Positions 50,600-58,870 are shown, counted from the stretch's first letter. The stretch is 64,000 nucleotides of DNA from Nonomuraea purpurea (GCF_042650645.1 NZ_JBHSBI010000002.1:248001-312000); one strand, 5' to 3'. The notes: generated from the sequence alone by a model not told the origin. Made by a program: numbers and translations.

Positions 50600-50823
50600 T
50601 CCGCCGCTTCTGGCGCTGGCTCTTCGAGTCCGTCGAGCAGCCGTTCACCCGCAGCTTTGTCGCCTTCGTCACCGTGCTGGCCTTTGCCAGCGCGGCGGCG
50701 GGGTTCGTTTGGTACGCGCTGGAGACCGGGAACGGCCACGTCCTACCGGTCATCGCGGTGTTCCTGGCCCTCGGGCTGGCGGACCTGATCCGCCGGCTGA
50801 AGCGGTCGGGGGAGTCCCGGTGA
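50596..50823 (+). CDS. Two-helix small membrane protein
   Basis: A 75-residue protein with hydrophobic segments (FVAFVTVLAFASAAAGFVWY, about 21-40, and VLPVIAVFLALGLADLI, about 49-65), flanked by basic residues. GTG start inside the preceding mini-frame. It ends beside a hairpin region flanked by direct repeats. Confidence 0.72.
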   Translation: MIRRFWRWLFESVEQPFTRSFVAFVTVLAFASAAAGFVWYALETGNGHVLPVIAVFLALGLADLIRRLKRSGESR

Positions 50824-50825
50824 AC

Positions 50826-50905
50826 GGCTACTCGCCGGCGGGCTCGGGCTTGCGCCATCACTTCGGCACCTCCCGAAGTGATGGCGGGCTACTCGCCGGC
50901 GGGCT
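50826..50905. repeat. Hairpin flanked by 19-bp direct repeats
   Basis: GGCTACTCGCCGGCGGGCT occurs at 50826-50844 and again at 50887-50905. Between them GCCATCACTTCGG (50854-50866) pairs perfectly with CCGAAGTGATGGC (50873-50885). The arrangement lies between two convergent genes and acts at least as a terminator; its flanking repeats hint at an inserted module. Confidence 0.65.
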
Positions 50906-50907
50906 GC

Positions 50908-51159
50908 CTAGGAGGACGGGTCCGCCTCTCTGGCGGCCCGCTCCCTTGCCTTGCGCGCACGCTGCTTGGCCCGCTTGGCGACGTACTCCAGGAGGGCTTC
51001 CTTCACGATCGCTGAGGCGGTCGTGTCGTCTTCGTCCGCTGCTCTCTCGACCTGCTCCCAGATCTCGTCACCGACGCGGACGTTGCGCACGGGCGTCTTG
51101 CCGGTGGCGGGTCGCGGCACCTTGGGTCTCCTGCTCGTAAGTGTCTTACGCGCGATCAT
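50908..51159 (-). CDS. Ribbon-helix-helix (CopG-like) repressor, minus strand
   Basis: An 83-residue protein. A basic N-terminus (TSRRPKVPRPATGK) is followed by TPVRNVRVGDEIWEQVERAA, then DDTTASAIVKEALLEYVAKR, the beta-strand and two helices of an RHH DNA-binding domain. The second early-region minus-strand gene. It should bind operators in the divergent gap before the 51278 gene, where GTAAGA boxes repeat. Confidence 0.8.
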   Translation of the reverse strand: MIARKTLTSRRPKVPRPATGKTPVRNVRVGDEIWEQVERAADEDDTTASAIVKEALLEYVAKRAKQRARKARERAAREADPSS

Positions 51160-51252
51160 AGTTGGCCTCCCAAGAGCAGTTCATTTGTGTAAGACAAAAA
51201 TATCCGAGAAAGCCTTGTGGGGCAATCGCTGATCGGTCTAATCTGTAAGACA
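51136..51252. promoter_or_regulatory. Repeated TGTAAGACA/GTAAG boxes around the RHH gene start
   Basis: CGTAAG-TGT-CTTACG (51136-51150) lies inside the first codons of the RHH gene. TGTAAGACA occurs at 51188-51196 and 51244-51252, the second 26 bases before the divergent gene. TGTnnnACA is itself a dyad. This is a likely RHH operator set controlling both genes. Confidence 0.55.
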
Positions 51253-51277
51253 GAAACGAGACGTCAGGGAGAACGAG

Positions 51278-51505
51278 ATGACCGCCACCGAGACCAAGCG
51301 CCACCAGATCGCCGACCAGATCGTCAAGGCCGTCCAGGCCGGCCACCTCAGCCGAGTGGACGACCTGGCCGAGGCGCTCGTGGAGCTGGGTCGCCGGGAC
51401 GGGATGAACGACCTCCTGTTCGACCTGTGGGACGGCAAGGAGATCAGCCCCGAGGGTGTCGAGTTCGCGGTCGAGAACAACGGCTGCAAGGACCCCCGCC
51501 GCTAG
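51278..51505 (+). CDS. Phage protein of unknown function, divergent from the RHH gene
   Basis: A 75-residue helical protein (KRHQIADQIVKAVQAGHLSR). GGGAG precedes the ATG. Probably repressed by the RHH protein. A terminator hairpin follows. Confidence 0.68.
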   Translation: MTATETKRHQIADQIVKAVQAGHLSRVDDLAEALVELGRRDGMNDLLFDLWDGKEISPEGVEFAVENNGCKDPRR

Positions 51506-51510
51506 ACCCC

Positions 51511-51528
51511 GGGCCCCGGAAGGGGCCC
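51511..51528 (+). terminator. Hairpin terminator
   Basis: GGGCCCC-GGAA-GGGGCCC at 51511-51528, a perfect 7-bp stem with a GNRA-type loop, just after the stop at 51505. Confidence 0.65.
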
Positions 51529-51582
51529 ACCCCTCTCCCCGCATCCGATCTTGATAGCCCCACCCCGACGTAGGAGCCCACG

Positions 51583-51906
51583 ATGACCCCGACCGAGATC
51601 GCCGCCCAGATGGCCAACCTCGCCGACCAGCTCCGCGAGTCCCTGATCGACCCGCCGGACGACTGGGACGGGGACTACGCCGCCGTCACCTCCTCGGTGA
51701 AGGAGGCGACCCACTCGCTGACCGGCGTCACCAACCTGGTCGTCAACTTCGCCGACGGCTGCGACGGCCCCGAGTGGGGCGACGTGCACGAGGCGGCGCT
51801 GAAGGCCGCCGACAAGCTGCTGGCCGCCGGCTGGTCGGTGGAGACCCTCGCGGACGAGGTGGAGCACGCCCAGTCCGCGGAGCCCGCGCCGCTCATGGAG
51901 GTGTGA
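51583..51906 (+). CDS. Phage protein of unknown function
   Basis: A 107-residue helical protein (EIAAQMANLADQLRESLIDP). Unknown function. GTAGGAG lies ahead of the ATG. Confidence 0.68.
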   Translation: MTPTEIAAQMANLADQLRESLIDPPDDWDGDYAAVTSSVKEATHSLTGVTNLVVNFADGCDGPEWGDVHEAALKAADKLLAAGWSVETLADEVEHAQSAEPAPLMEV

Positions 51907-51909
51907 ACG

Positions 51910-52461
51910 GTGGCTCTCACTTGGCAGCAACTCCGCCGGCGGCCTGCTCGCGATCTGCGGATCGGCGACCAGTGGATAGTCCTGGACGCCTTCACCACCT
52001 ACACCATCGCCCCGGACGGCACGGTTCGCGGGCACGGCTGGGAGGAGCCGTCCGGGACCGTGTGGCGGTTGCTTGCCCGCGATGGCGACATGTTGACGGC
52101 GGTCGATCAGGACGGGCGCACGCTGGCCCAGACCGCGCCCAGTGGCACGCAGCTGCTGAGAGTCGAGCGGGAGACGACTCCCTTCGACGCCGCGACGCTC
52201 GTCGTCACCGCCGACCACATCCACGCTCTCGCCCAGCCCGACGGAGACGTCCTCGCCTGGGACCACCACGCTGGCGAGGTGCGGGCCATGACCCGCGAGG
52301 AGGCGATCGCCGCCGACTTCGTGTCCTTCACCGATCGGGGCTGGCTCAACGACTGGACCCGCGAGCCCGGCTGCTGGAACGACGACCACAGCGACGTCAC
52401 CGCTGAGTGCGCCAAGGCACTCGCCGACGTGCAGACCGAGTGGCTACGGCGCATCGCCTGA
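51910..52461 (+). CDS. Phage protein of unknown function
   Basis: A 183-residue, beta-rich protein with several Trp (IGDQWIVLDAFTTYTI, WLNDWTREPGCW). No catalytic motif can be assigned. GTG start three bases after the previous stop. Confidence 0.7.
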   Translation: MALTWQQLRRRPARDLRIGDQWIVLDAFTTYTIAPDGTVRGHGWEEPSGTVWRLLARDGDMLTAVDQDGRTLAQTAPSGTQLLRVERETTPFDAATLVVTADHIHALAQPDGDVLAWDHHAGEVRAMTREEAIAADFVSFTDRGWLNDWTREPGCWNDDHSDVTAECAKALADVQTEWLRRIA

Positions 52462-52504
52462 CCATCCTCCGAGCCAACTCCCCAACGACCCACAGGAGCA
52501 CCAC

Positions 52505-52957
52505 ATGATCAGCAAGCGTCACGCGCAGGGCATCCAGCACCTCCTCGGCATGCTGGCCCCCGGCCACCCCGGCACCTACCAGCTCGTCAAGAGCCGAGCC
52601 CAGGAAGTCGTCAGCGAGTTGGCGGACCTTTCCGCCGGCGTCCTCGGCAGCGGCCTGAACGGTGTGCAGTTCCTGGCGGAGTGGGACAGCCGCCCGGAGG
52701 TGACCGTCTGGCTCACCGCTCACGAAACGTTCGGAGGGTCGCTGGTGTTCGATGGCGCCCATCTTGACGAAGATGCGGCCCGCGACCAGGCGGAGGAGAA
52801 AGCCCGCGACGCCTATGCGGTGGGCACGGCGTTCGCGTGGGGGCCGGTCCACCCGGACGACCCGCACGGACCGCAGGCGCTCTTCGCTGACCCGCCCGAG
52901 GAGGAGGAGCGCCCGACGGGCTACCAGGTGCACCTCATGGCCACTCGGCTCGTCTGA
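52505..52957 (+). CDS. Phage protein of unknown function
   Basis: A 150-residue acidic protein (VKSRAQEVVSELADLSAGV). The leader before it, ending ACAGGAG, loosely resembles those of the next genes. A hairpin with stem CCCCGG/CCGGGG follows at 52979-53001. Confidence 0.68.
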   Translation: MISKRHAQGIQHLLGMLAPGHPGTYQLVKSRAQEVVSELADLSAGVLGSGLNGVQFLAEWDSRPEVTVWLTAHETFGGSLVFDGAHLDEDAARDQAEEKARDAYAVGTAFAWGPVHPDDPHGPQALFADPPEEEERPTGYQVHLMATRLV

Positions 52958-53035
52958 CGGGGCTTGGCGCTCTCCCTGCCCCGGGAGGACATCTTCCGGG
53001 GCTACCCCTCAACCTCTCGACGATCAGGAGACCCG

Positions 53036-53332
53036 ATGCTCATGACCGCCAAGAAGCGGCTCAGGCCCGAACAGTCCAAAACGGCCCGGACGTGGCAGGC
53101 GCGAGCAGTCCACCTGTTGAACCAGGCGATCACCCAGATCCGCGACGGCGAGGACGCGATCCCCACCGTGGGCGCGGCCATGGCGGTCCTGCGGATCGAG
53201 ATCGGCGAACTGCCCGCCGACGAGTTGGACTTCCTCTTCTCGGACTCGCGCCTGAACCTCTGCATCTGCCCGCCTGACCTGCTCGCCCGTGGTGGATTCC
53301 GTGGCGACTGCCCCGTTCGCGCCTCGCACTGA
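53036..53332 (+). CDS. Phage protein of unknown function
   Basis: A 98-residue protein with a helical core (TWQARAVHLLNQAITQIRDG) and two Cys near the end (CICPPD). ATG at 53036 follows the leader CTCGACGATCAGGAG that recurs before later genes. A perfect 11-bp hairpin (53342-53370) follows. Confidence 0.66.
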   Translation: MLMTAKKRLRPEQSKTARTWQARAVHLLNQAITQIRDGEDAIPTVGAAMAVLRIEIGELPADELDFLFSDSRLNLCICPPDLLARGGFRGDCPVRASH

Positions 53333-53341
53333 CCCCTCTCC

Positions 53342-53370
53342 CCGGTCCCCGGTGCACCGCCGGGGACCGG
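53342..53370 (+). terminator. Perfect 11-bp hairpin
   Basis: CCGGTCCCCGG (53342-53352) with CCGGGGACCGG (53360-53370), seven-base loop. It lies between two short genes with the same leader. Confidence 0.65.
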
Positions 53371-53406
53371 ACACACCCCAACCTCTCGACGACCAAGGAG
53401 CCTCCG

Positions 53407-53628
53407 ATGGCGGCACGGCACCGCTGGAACCGCAAGGACGCCCACAACGCGACCTGCGAGCGCTGCGGCACGCACGCCCAGAAACGTCCCTCACCGTACG
53501 GGCGGCGCTGGTGGACGGAGTGGCGGCTGCCGGACGGGTCGTTCGTGGACAACTACAACGGCGGGCGGACGCCGCCCTGCCCGCCTGCGAGCGCCGCCAA
53601 TTCCTCGACGATCAAGGACGCGAGATGA
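53407..53628 (+). CDS. Small Cys-pair phage protein
   Basis: A 73-residue protein with CERC at about 17-20 and a further Cys near the end. GGAG and the CTCGACGACCAAGGAG leader precede the ATG. Unknown function. Confidence 0.62.
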   Translation: MAARHRWNRKDAHNATCERCGTHAQKRPSPYGRRWWTEWRLPDGSFVDNYNGGRTPPCPPASAANSSTIKDAR

Positions 53629-53831
53629 GCGACGAAGAGACGATCAAGCTCAAGGTCGACCTGAGCATCGGCCTCGCCAACGCCAAGCAGGAAGACGTCA
53701 TCGACAGCGGCATCCTCAAGGCCGACTGGGACGCCATGACCAACGACAAGCGCGACGAAGCCGCCCGTGTGGCCTGGGAAGAGTGGGCCTGGGAGTACAT
53801 CGAAGGCGGCTGGGACGTCGTCGGTGCCTGA
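53625..53831 (+). CDS. 68-residue acidic phage protein
   Basis: Starts ATGA on the previous stop. Acidic, with several Trp near the end (RVAWEEWAWEYIEGGW). The leader CTCGACGATCAAGGA lies inside the previous gene. A 9-bp hairpin (53836-53863) follows. Confidence 0.65.
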   Translation: MSDEETIKLKVDLSIGLANAKQEDVIDSGILKADWDAMTNDKRDEAARVAWEEWAWEYIEGGWDVVGA

Positions 53832-53835
53832 CCCC

Positions 53836-53863
53836 GTGGCCCGGTCCTTCTCTGCCGGGCCAC
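53836..53863 (+). terminator. 9-bp hairpin
   Basis: GTGGCCCGG (53836-53844) with CCGGGCCAC (53855-53863), ten-base loop, after the stop at 53831. A small CCCGG/CCGGG hairpin follows it. Confidence 0.55.
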
Positions 53864-53938
53864 CCCAACCCCGCCCCCTTCCCGGTCTGTGCCGGGAGGG
53901 CCAGATCCACAAGACCATCAACGACAAGGAGACCCGAG

Positions 53939-54334
53939 ATGATCGGGAGCAAGTACTGGTCCACCGGCATCACCGTCCGCTACTCGAACGGGGCGTGGGG
54001 CGGGACGGTCGAATACCTCGACGACGGGTTCGCCAACGATGACGCCGCTACGCGCAGGATCTCGACCGAGGGCGAGTTGCGGACCCGCTACTTCGTGAAG
54101 GACTGCGAGGGTGCGGACGCGCTCACGGTGGTGATTGACGTGCTCATCTCTGACGCCGAGCGGCTCGGAATCACGTGGAACGCGAAGGCGGGCGTCTACT
54201 ACCACGGCGACGGTGAGGACAGTGACTGGCCTACCCCGGACGGTTGGCGAGGTCTGGTGAACGCGCAGTCCGTGCGGCTCGGCTGGGAGACCAAGTACGT
54301 CGTTTCTGACTCCTCCACCCCCGAGGAGGGCTGA
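53939..54334 (+). CDS. Phage protein of unknown function
   Basis: A 131-residue beta-rich protein (KYWSTGITVRYSNGAWGGTV). GGAGACCC ahead of the ATG is shared with the leader of the 53036 gene. Unknown function. Confidence 0.68.
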   Translation: MIGSKYWSTGITVRYSNGAWGGTVEYLDDGFANDDAATRRISTEGELRTRYFVKDCEGADALTVVIDVLISDAERLGITWNAKAGVYYHGDGEDSDWPTPDGWRGLVNAQSVRLGWETKYVVSDSSTPEEG

Positions 54335-54337
54335 CCC

Positions 54338-54787
54338 GTGTCCGACAAGCCCCAAGTGATCAGCGTCCACGACGGCGGAGACGGAGAGTGGGGCGTCACC
54401 ACCATGGTCGGTGGCGGACGCGCCTACCAGACGCGCCCATGCCCGTCCTGCCCGTGGCGGCGAGACAGCGAGACGGGCGTGTTCCCGCCGGAGGCGTTCA
54501 GGCATTCCGCCCGTACCACCTACGACCTGGCCACCAGCAAGTTCGCCTGCCACATGTCCGGGCGAGAGAGGCCGAAAACGTGCGCCGGGTTCCTGCTGCG
54601 TGGCGCGTCCGACAACCTCGCCGTCCGCATGCGCATCGCCGACTACTCCGGCATCGACAGCCCGGTCGAGCTCTACGACGACTACCGGGAGATGGCAGTC
54701 GCCAACGGGGTGGACGAAGACGACTCGGCGCTTCGCCCATGCCGCGGCGACAGACCGATGGAGTACCGACCACGAAAGGAGGACTGA
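54338..54787 (+). CDS. DUF6283-like cysteine-rich protein
   Basis: A 149-residue protein with CPSCPWRRD at about 35-43, then FACHMSGRERPKTCAGFLLR, ending in CRGDRP. This is the pattern of DUF6283, found in actinomycetes and their phages. A zinc site is likely; function unknown. GTG start. Confidence 0.75.
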   Translation: MSDKPQVISVHDGGDGEWGVTTMVGGGRAYQTRPCPSCPWRRDSETGVFPPEAFRHSARTTYDLATSKFACHMSGRERPKTCAGFLLRGASDNLAVRMRIADYSGIDSPVELYDDYREMAVANGVDEDDSALRPCRGDRPMEYRPRKED

Positions 54788-54791
54788 CCCG

Positions 54792-55037
54792 ATGGCTACC
54801 ACGAACATCCCGTTACACCCCATCCAGGAACCGCCCAACGACGCGATCCCGTACGCGATCGGTGAGAGCTCGGCGCCGGCGAACGAGGCGGCGCTCCGCG
54901 AGGCGCTGTCTGGCCTGGAGTTGGGGACGCACGACGAGCGGATCGTCATGTGGCTGTCCATGTGGGAGACGTCCACGGTGGCCACCGTCTGCTCGTGGCT
55001 GGAGAGGACCCGGAAGGAGGCGTTGAGCCATGGCTGA
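54792..55037 (+). CDS. Phage protein of unknown function
   Basis: An 81-residue protein, helical in its second half (NEAALREALSGLELGTHDER). GGAGGAC before the ATG. Overlaps the next start. Confidence 0.65.
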   Translation: MATTNIPLHPIQEPPNDAIPYAIGESSAPANEAALREALSGLELGTHDERIVMWLSMWETSTVATVCSWLERTRKEALSHG

Positions 55038-55542
55038 GACCGCCGACTGGCCGTACGACGCCGACCGCGACGACCCGCTCACCAAGCTCCGCATCCCGGT
55101 CGTGGGCAGCCCGTGGCCCCGCTGGCACTACATCGTGGCCTTCGACTCCGGGCGGCTGGACGACGAGCAGCAGCACCGTCCCACCGACCGTGAGGCGCGG
55201 ATGCTCGCCTCGTTCCTGGAGGAGTACATCCACCACTGGTACAACGCCACCTGGCAGTACAAGCTCGCGGAGCGCCCGTTCGACGTGGACGGCGGGGCGA
55301 ACGGCGTCGTGTTCCGCAAGTGGGGCGAAGGCGACTGGGGCTTCCGGCGTCGCACGTGGAGCCAGGGGCCGACGTACGTGCCGACACACCCCCGCATTCG
55401 GGGCGGCAAGTCCCCTGGTCCGCTCACGCTGGTGCAGGTGATGGACCGTATCCACACGATCGGTGACGAACCGATGAAGCGCTGGACGGACTGGAAAGCC
55501 GCCCACCCCGAGGTGTTCGGAGAGGATAACCATGGTGCTTGA
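55030..55542 (+). CDS. Phage protein of unknown function
   Basis: A 170-residue protein rich in Trp, His and Tyr (SFLEEYIHHWYNATWQYKLA). Overlaps its neighbours by 8 and 11 bases. No family recognised. Confidence 0.68.
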   Translation: MAETADWPYDADRDDPLTKLRIPVVGSPWPRWHYIVAFDSGRLDDEQQHRPTDREARMLASFLEEYIHHWYNATWQYKLAERPFDVDGGANGVVFRKWGEGDWGFRRRTWSQGPTYVPTHPRIRGGKSPGPLTLVQVMDRIHTIGDEPMKRWTDWKAAHPEVFGEDNHGA

Positions 55543-55831
55543 GATGCTCGCCGGCGGCGGCCTGGTCCTGCTCGGCATGGCGATCGACCGGTTCGTCCCT
55601 GCCCGAAGGAGAACCCCGAAGCCGCCCGCCCCACCCAAGGCCATCTGCGGATGCAAGCACGAGCTGGCCTTCCACGACCCGGCCACAAGCGAATGCCACG
55701 GCACGAACGCCGTGGACAAGCACAACCGGTTCGGGGACTGGGTCGGCGAAGAGCAGGTCCCCTGCACGTGTCGCCAGTACGTCGGCCCGACTCCACTACT
55801 GACCATCTACGCGCCGGAGGTGACCTCGTGA
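55532..55831 (+). CDS. Membrane-anchored cysteine-rich protein
   Basis: A 99-residue protein with an N-terminal hydrophobic segment (VLEMLAGGGLVLLGMAIDRF) then CGCKHELAFHDPATSEC and CTCR, likely a metal site. Unknown function. Confidence 0.68.
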   Translation: MVLEMLAGGGLVLLGMAIDRFVPARRRTPKPPAPPKAICGCKHELAFHDPATSECHGTNAVDKHNRFGDWVGEEQVPCTCRQYVGPTPLLTIYAPEVTS

Positions 55832-56082
55832 CTGCGTCAGAGACCCGAGAGCCCTGGTACGCCTGGTGCTTCTCCTGCGGCCAGATGCACCGCTTCGTAT
55901 CCGGTGACGAGACCGTGAACGGAGCGTGGTGCGGAGGCGCGTGGGTCCGCATCGGGACTGGCGCTGAGCGCGATTGCCTCGCCGCGAAGCAGGTCCGCTT
56001 CGGCATGGCACGGTTCCTCAACGAACTGCCGCTGGACGTCCAGGCCGAGATCGACAAGGAGTGGGAGGCTCGCCATGGATGA
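55828..56082 (+). CDS. Cysteine-rich phage protein
   Basis: An 84-residue protein with CFSCGQMH at about 14-21 and CGGAW. Zinc binding is likely. GTG start in a GTGA overlap. Confidence 0.65.
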   Translation: MTASETREPWYAWCFSCGQMHRFVSGDETVNGAWCGGAWVRIGTGAERDCLAAKQVRFGMARFLNELPLDVQAEIDKEWEARHG

Positions 56083-56500
56083 GACCCGACAGCCCCAGCG
56101 CGTCCAGAGGCGACGGGTGAAGGGCTGGCGCAAGCCAGAAAACTGCGTGATCGTGGACCGAACCTCGCGGTTCGGAAACATGTTCGCTGTCCGCCCGTGC
56201 GACAGTGGATGCTGCTGGCGAATCGAGGACCCCAAGGGGGTCGCGGAGCGCTCTGACCGGCCCAACTCGTTCCTCGCCGAGAGAGAAGCTCGCCAGTATG
56301 CGTGTGAGCTGTACGACCTGCACACCGGCCCGATGGGCGCGTACGAGTTCGACGACGTCGATCAGGTCATCCAGGCGCTGAGGGGCAAAGACCTGGCCTG
56401 CCCATGCCGGCTGCCAGATCCGGGGGAGATCGACTGGTGCCATGCAGCCCACACGCTGATCCCGCTCGCGAACGGAGGCGCCGATGCTGCTGGGCGATGA
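56075..56500 (+). CDS. DUF4326 family protein
   Basis: A 141-residue protein matching DUF4326: PQRVQRRRVKGWRKPENCV, then VDRTSRFGNMF, then LRGKDLACPCRLP and CHAAHTL. The family occurs in phages and may act on nucleic acids. Function unknown. Eight-base overlap with the previous gene. Confidence 0.82.
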   Translation: MDETRQPQRVQRRRVKGWRKPENCVIVDRTSRFGNMFAVRPCDSGCCWRIEDPKGVAERSDRPNSFLAEREARQYACELYDLHTGPMGAYEFDDVDQVIQALRGKDLACPCRLPDPGEIDWCHAAHTLIPLANGGADAAGR

Positions 56501-56777
56501 AATGGCGATTCGGCGGAGCGCCTACGAACTCGGGCTGGACCGTGGCCACTGCGACCCTGTATGTGGCGGCTTGGGCAACGGCCACTTCGTCGTGGACGCA
56601 GCCTCGTTCGTGGCGGCGGCGGGCTACGACCCAGACGAGCACCCCGACGTTGTCGAAGCGTTGGAGACGGAACTGCGTGAAGTTGTCGTGGACACCGCCG
56701 CCGACGTGATGCGCGAGCACGGCCTGCGTTCCGAGACTGACCCGCTGGCGCCCGCGAACGGAGACGCCGATGCCTGA
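56484..56777 (+). CDS. Phage protein of unknown function
   Basis: A 97-residue acidic protein (DEHPDVVEALETELREVVVD). It overlaps DUF4326 by 17 bases; a slightly later start is possible. Unknown function. Confidence 0.6.
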   Translation: MLLGDEMAIRRSAYELGLDRGHCDPVCGGLGNGHFVVDAASFVAAAGYDPDEHPDVVEALETELREVVVDTAADVMREHGLRSETDPLAPANGDADA

Positions 56778-57348
56778 GCCCAGGACCCCAATCCACGTCA
56801 GCCGCCTGCTGCTGAGGGCCGTGGAGACCGAGCGGGCGACGGACGGCATGTGCGAGCGCGGCGCGGCCTTGCTGAACCGGGTGGCCGCCGCTTACCGCCT
56901 GGCCGCCGAGATCTACACCTCTGACCCGACGCTGGAAAGGTGTCCTGCCGGGCGGGAACGACAGCTCGACCTCGCGGCGGAGATCTGCCGCCAGATCCTG
57001 CCACGGGTCCGCTCCGCCATCGAGGGCCGTCAGGCGGACCGGTGGCCGGTAGAGGACCGCTGGGAGGAAGCCGAAGCTCTGGCGGCCCGCCTGCCCGACA
57101 TACTGGCTGAGGCTCGCGCACAGGCGCGCACCGACCATGCCACCCCGGACGGGTCGCGGGAGATCTCCCGCATGTGGCTGGCCCACTCCTCGCACCGCAT
57201 CCACCTCGCGGGCGAAGGGCTGCGCGATGCGGTGGCCAAGGCCAAGAGTCTCCCGCACCCAGATCCGGAAATCGCCGAACTGGAAGCCCTCGCTGACGAG
57301 ATCGTCGCGCGAGCTGAGAAGTTGGAGAAGGAAAGGACGGGCTTCTGA
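56770..57348 (+). CDS. Helical phage protein
   Basis: A 192-residue mainly helical protein. It contains VAAAYRLAAEIYTSDP and AELEALADEIVARAEKL. No family recognised. Confidence 0.68.
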   Translation: MPEPRTPIHVSRLLLRAVETERATDGMCERGAALLNRVAAAYRLAAEIYTSDPTLERCPAGRERQLDLAAEICRQILPRVRSAIEGRQADRWPVEDRWEEAEALAARLPDILAEARAQARTDHATPDGSREISRMWLAHSSHRIHLAGEGLRDAVAKAKSLPHPDPEIAELEALADEIVARAEKLEKERTGF

Positions 57349-57350
57349 CC

Positions 57351-57608
57351 ATGTCCGACATCCCTCCGGACGCTCTGAGAGAGGCTGAGGAGGCGTATGC
57401 GTGCGCCTACCAGGCTGGTGTCGCGCACAGAGAGATCGCCCGCATCGTGGTGGAGGCTGCCGCTCCGTGGATCGCCGCGCAGGCGCTGATCCGGGAACGC
57501 CGCCGCGCGGTCCGCCTCGTACGCCGCGTGTTGGTCCCTCGCGGCTGTGAGCCGACCAAGGGCGCCGCGGACCTCATCGACGCCATCAAGGGAGACCTCC
57601 GTGTCTGA
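57351..57608 (+). CDS. Phage protein, MSDIPPDA type
   Basis: An 85-residue helical protein. Its first fifteen residues are close to those of the next product (MSDIPQEAFRAAAEAV), so the two are tandem relatives or share an exchanged start. Unknown function. Confidence 0.65.
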   Translation: MSDIPPDALREAEEAYACAYQAGVAHREIARIVVEAAAPWIAAQALIRERRRAVRLVRRVLVPRGCEPTKGAADLIDAIKGDLRV

Positions 57609-57912
57609 CATCCCCCAGGAAGCCTTCCGTGCGGCGGCCGAGGCGGTCCACGATGCGCGGTGCGCGCATGCCGCAGGCCGGTGGGCTTGCTTCTCCTGCC
57701 GCGCTGAGGCCGCTGTGGAGGCTGCTGCTCCTGTCCTCACCTCCCAAGCCCGGCGAGACACCGTCACAGCCTTGCGCGCTGTTGCTGAGACCCGCGAACT
57801 GCTCCACCGCCTCACGGATCGCCATCCAGAGTTGCGCGAGGGCGTCACGGTGAAGGCCGTGCTGCTCGCGATCGCCGACGAGATCGAAGGAGAAGCCCGT
57901 GACACCCGCTGA
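57601..57912 (+). CDS. Phage protein, MSDIPQEA type
   Basis: A 103-residue protein with CFSCR (about 30-34). Similar N-terminus to the previous product but a different body. Unknown function. Confidence 0.65.
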   Translation: MSDIPQEAFRAAAEAVHDARCAHAAGRWACFSCRAEAAVEAAAPVLTSQARRDTVTALRAVAETRELLHRLTDRHPELREGVTVKAVLLAIADEIEGEARDTR

Positions 57913-58348
57913 AGTGATCGAGAAGGCGCTGCGCCAGCATTTCGAGCTCCGCCTGAAGCCGTCAGCGATCGAGCAGGCGCAGCGCGGACACCCCCTGCAC
58001 CTGTCCGGGGCGGAAGCTGAAGACGCCGCCCGGATCGCTGTGGACGCTCTGGCTGGCGCTGGGCTGGTCGCCGTCTCTGCCGACCTACGCGAGGCGCTGA
58101 AACTCTGCGGCCGACTCATCGCCTGCCACTCCCGCGACTGGGGGCAGGACGCCTCAGACGCGACGCTGTGGGCCATCCTCTGCGGCTGGGAGTGCGAGGA
58201 GCACCACATCCACGACGACATCTGCGGCGGCTCCGGAGCTCTACGCCAGGTGGCAGATCGATTTGGCTGGGACGAGGCCCATGTCGAGCGGATCAGACGT
58301 CTACGCCGCGCTGTCGCCGCCCTACCCGAGGAGAAGGCCGATGCCTGA
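57899..58348 (+). CDS. Phage protein of unknown function
   Basis: A 149-residue helical protein with several Cys in the middle (ILCGWECEEHHIHDDICGG), a possible metal site. GTG start. Unknown function. Confidence 0.66.
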   Translation: MTPAEVIEKALRQHFELRLKPSAIEQAQRGHPLHLSGAEAEDAARIAVDALAGAGLVAVSADLREALKLCGRLIACHSRDWGQDASDATLWAILCGWECEEHHIHDDICGGSGALRQVADRFGWDEAHVERIRRLRRAVAALPEEKADA

Positions 58349-58580
58349 GATCGATGACCTCCGTCGCCGTGCAGCGCGGGCCCTCGCCAACCCGCAGTGG
58401 TTGGGTATCACCCGAGGACACGAGGTGCGCGAGCAGCCCGACGGGCACGGCCATGTCCAGGTGTGCTGCGAGTGCGGGACCGTCGTCATCCACCGCATGC
58501 TCCTGCCCGGAGACAGTGCAGAGTTCATGCGGGCCGTGAAGCGGCACGCCAGCCGAGACAACGTGGGATGGAGCGAATGA
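58341..58580 (+). CDS. Phage protein with CCxC
   Basis: A 79-residue protein (GHVQVCCECGTVVIHRMLL) with a Cys cluster that may bind metal. Unknown function. Confidence 0.64.
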   Translation: MPEIDDLRRRAARALANPQWLGITRGHEVREQPDGHGHVQVCCECGTVVIHRMLLPGDSAEFMRAVKRHASRDNVGWSE

Positions 58581-58870
58581 GCGCGACCGAACCTGCCGCC
58601 GTTTACATCGCCGAAGTGATCGGGTTTAGCGAGAACCCCGTGGACGGGCGTAAGCGCATCGCCGTGGGTGCCAGCCTCGAAGCCGCCTTGGACGCCCTCA
58701 GCAGCCACGACATCTTCGGTGGTGACCTCGCGGCCACGGAGACGACGAGCGCTCTCGGGACGGAGAACGCTCGCACATGGGCGGTACACGAGCGCGACGA
58801 GGAGCCCAGCGACGAGGGCTGCCTGTGGATCACCGAAGAGAAGGTAACCGGGGAGGCGAGCCGTGACTGA
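58577..58870 (+). CDS. Phage protein of unknown function
   Basis: A 97-residue beta-rich protein (AAVYIAEVIGFSENPVDGRK). ATGA overlap with the previous gene. Unknown function. Confidence 0.66.
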   Translation: MSATEPAAVYIAEVIGFSENPVDGRKRIAVGASLEAALDALSSHDIFGGDLAATETTSALGTENARTWAVHERDEEPSDEGCLWITEEKVTGEASRD

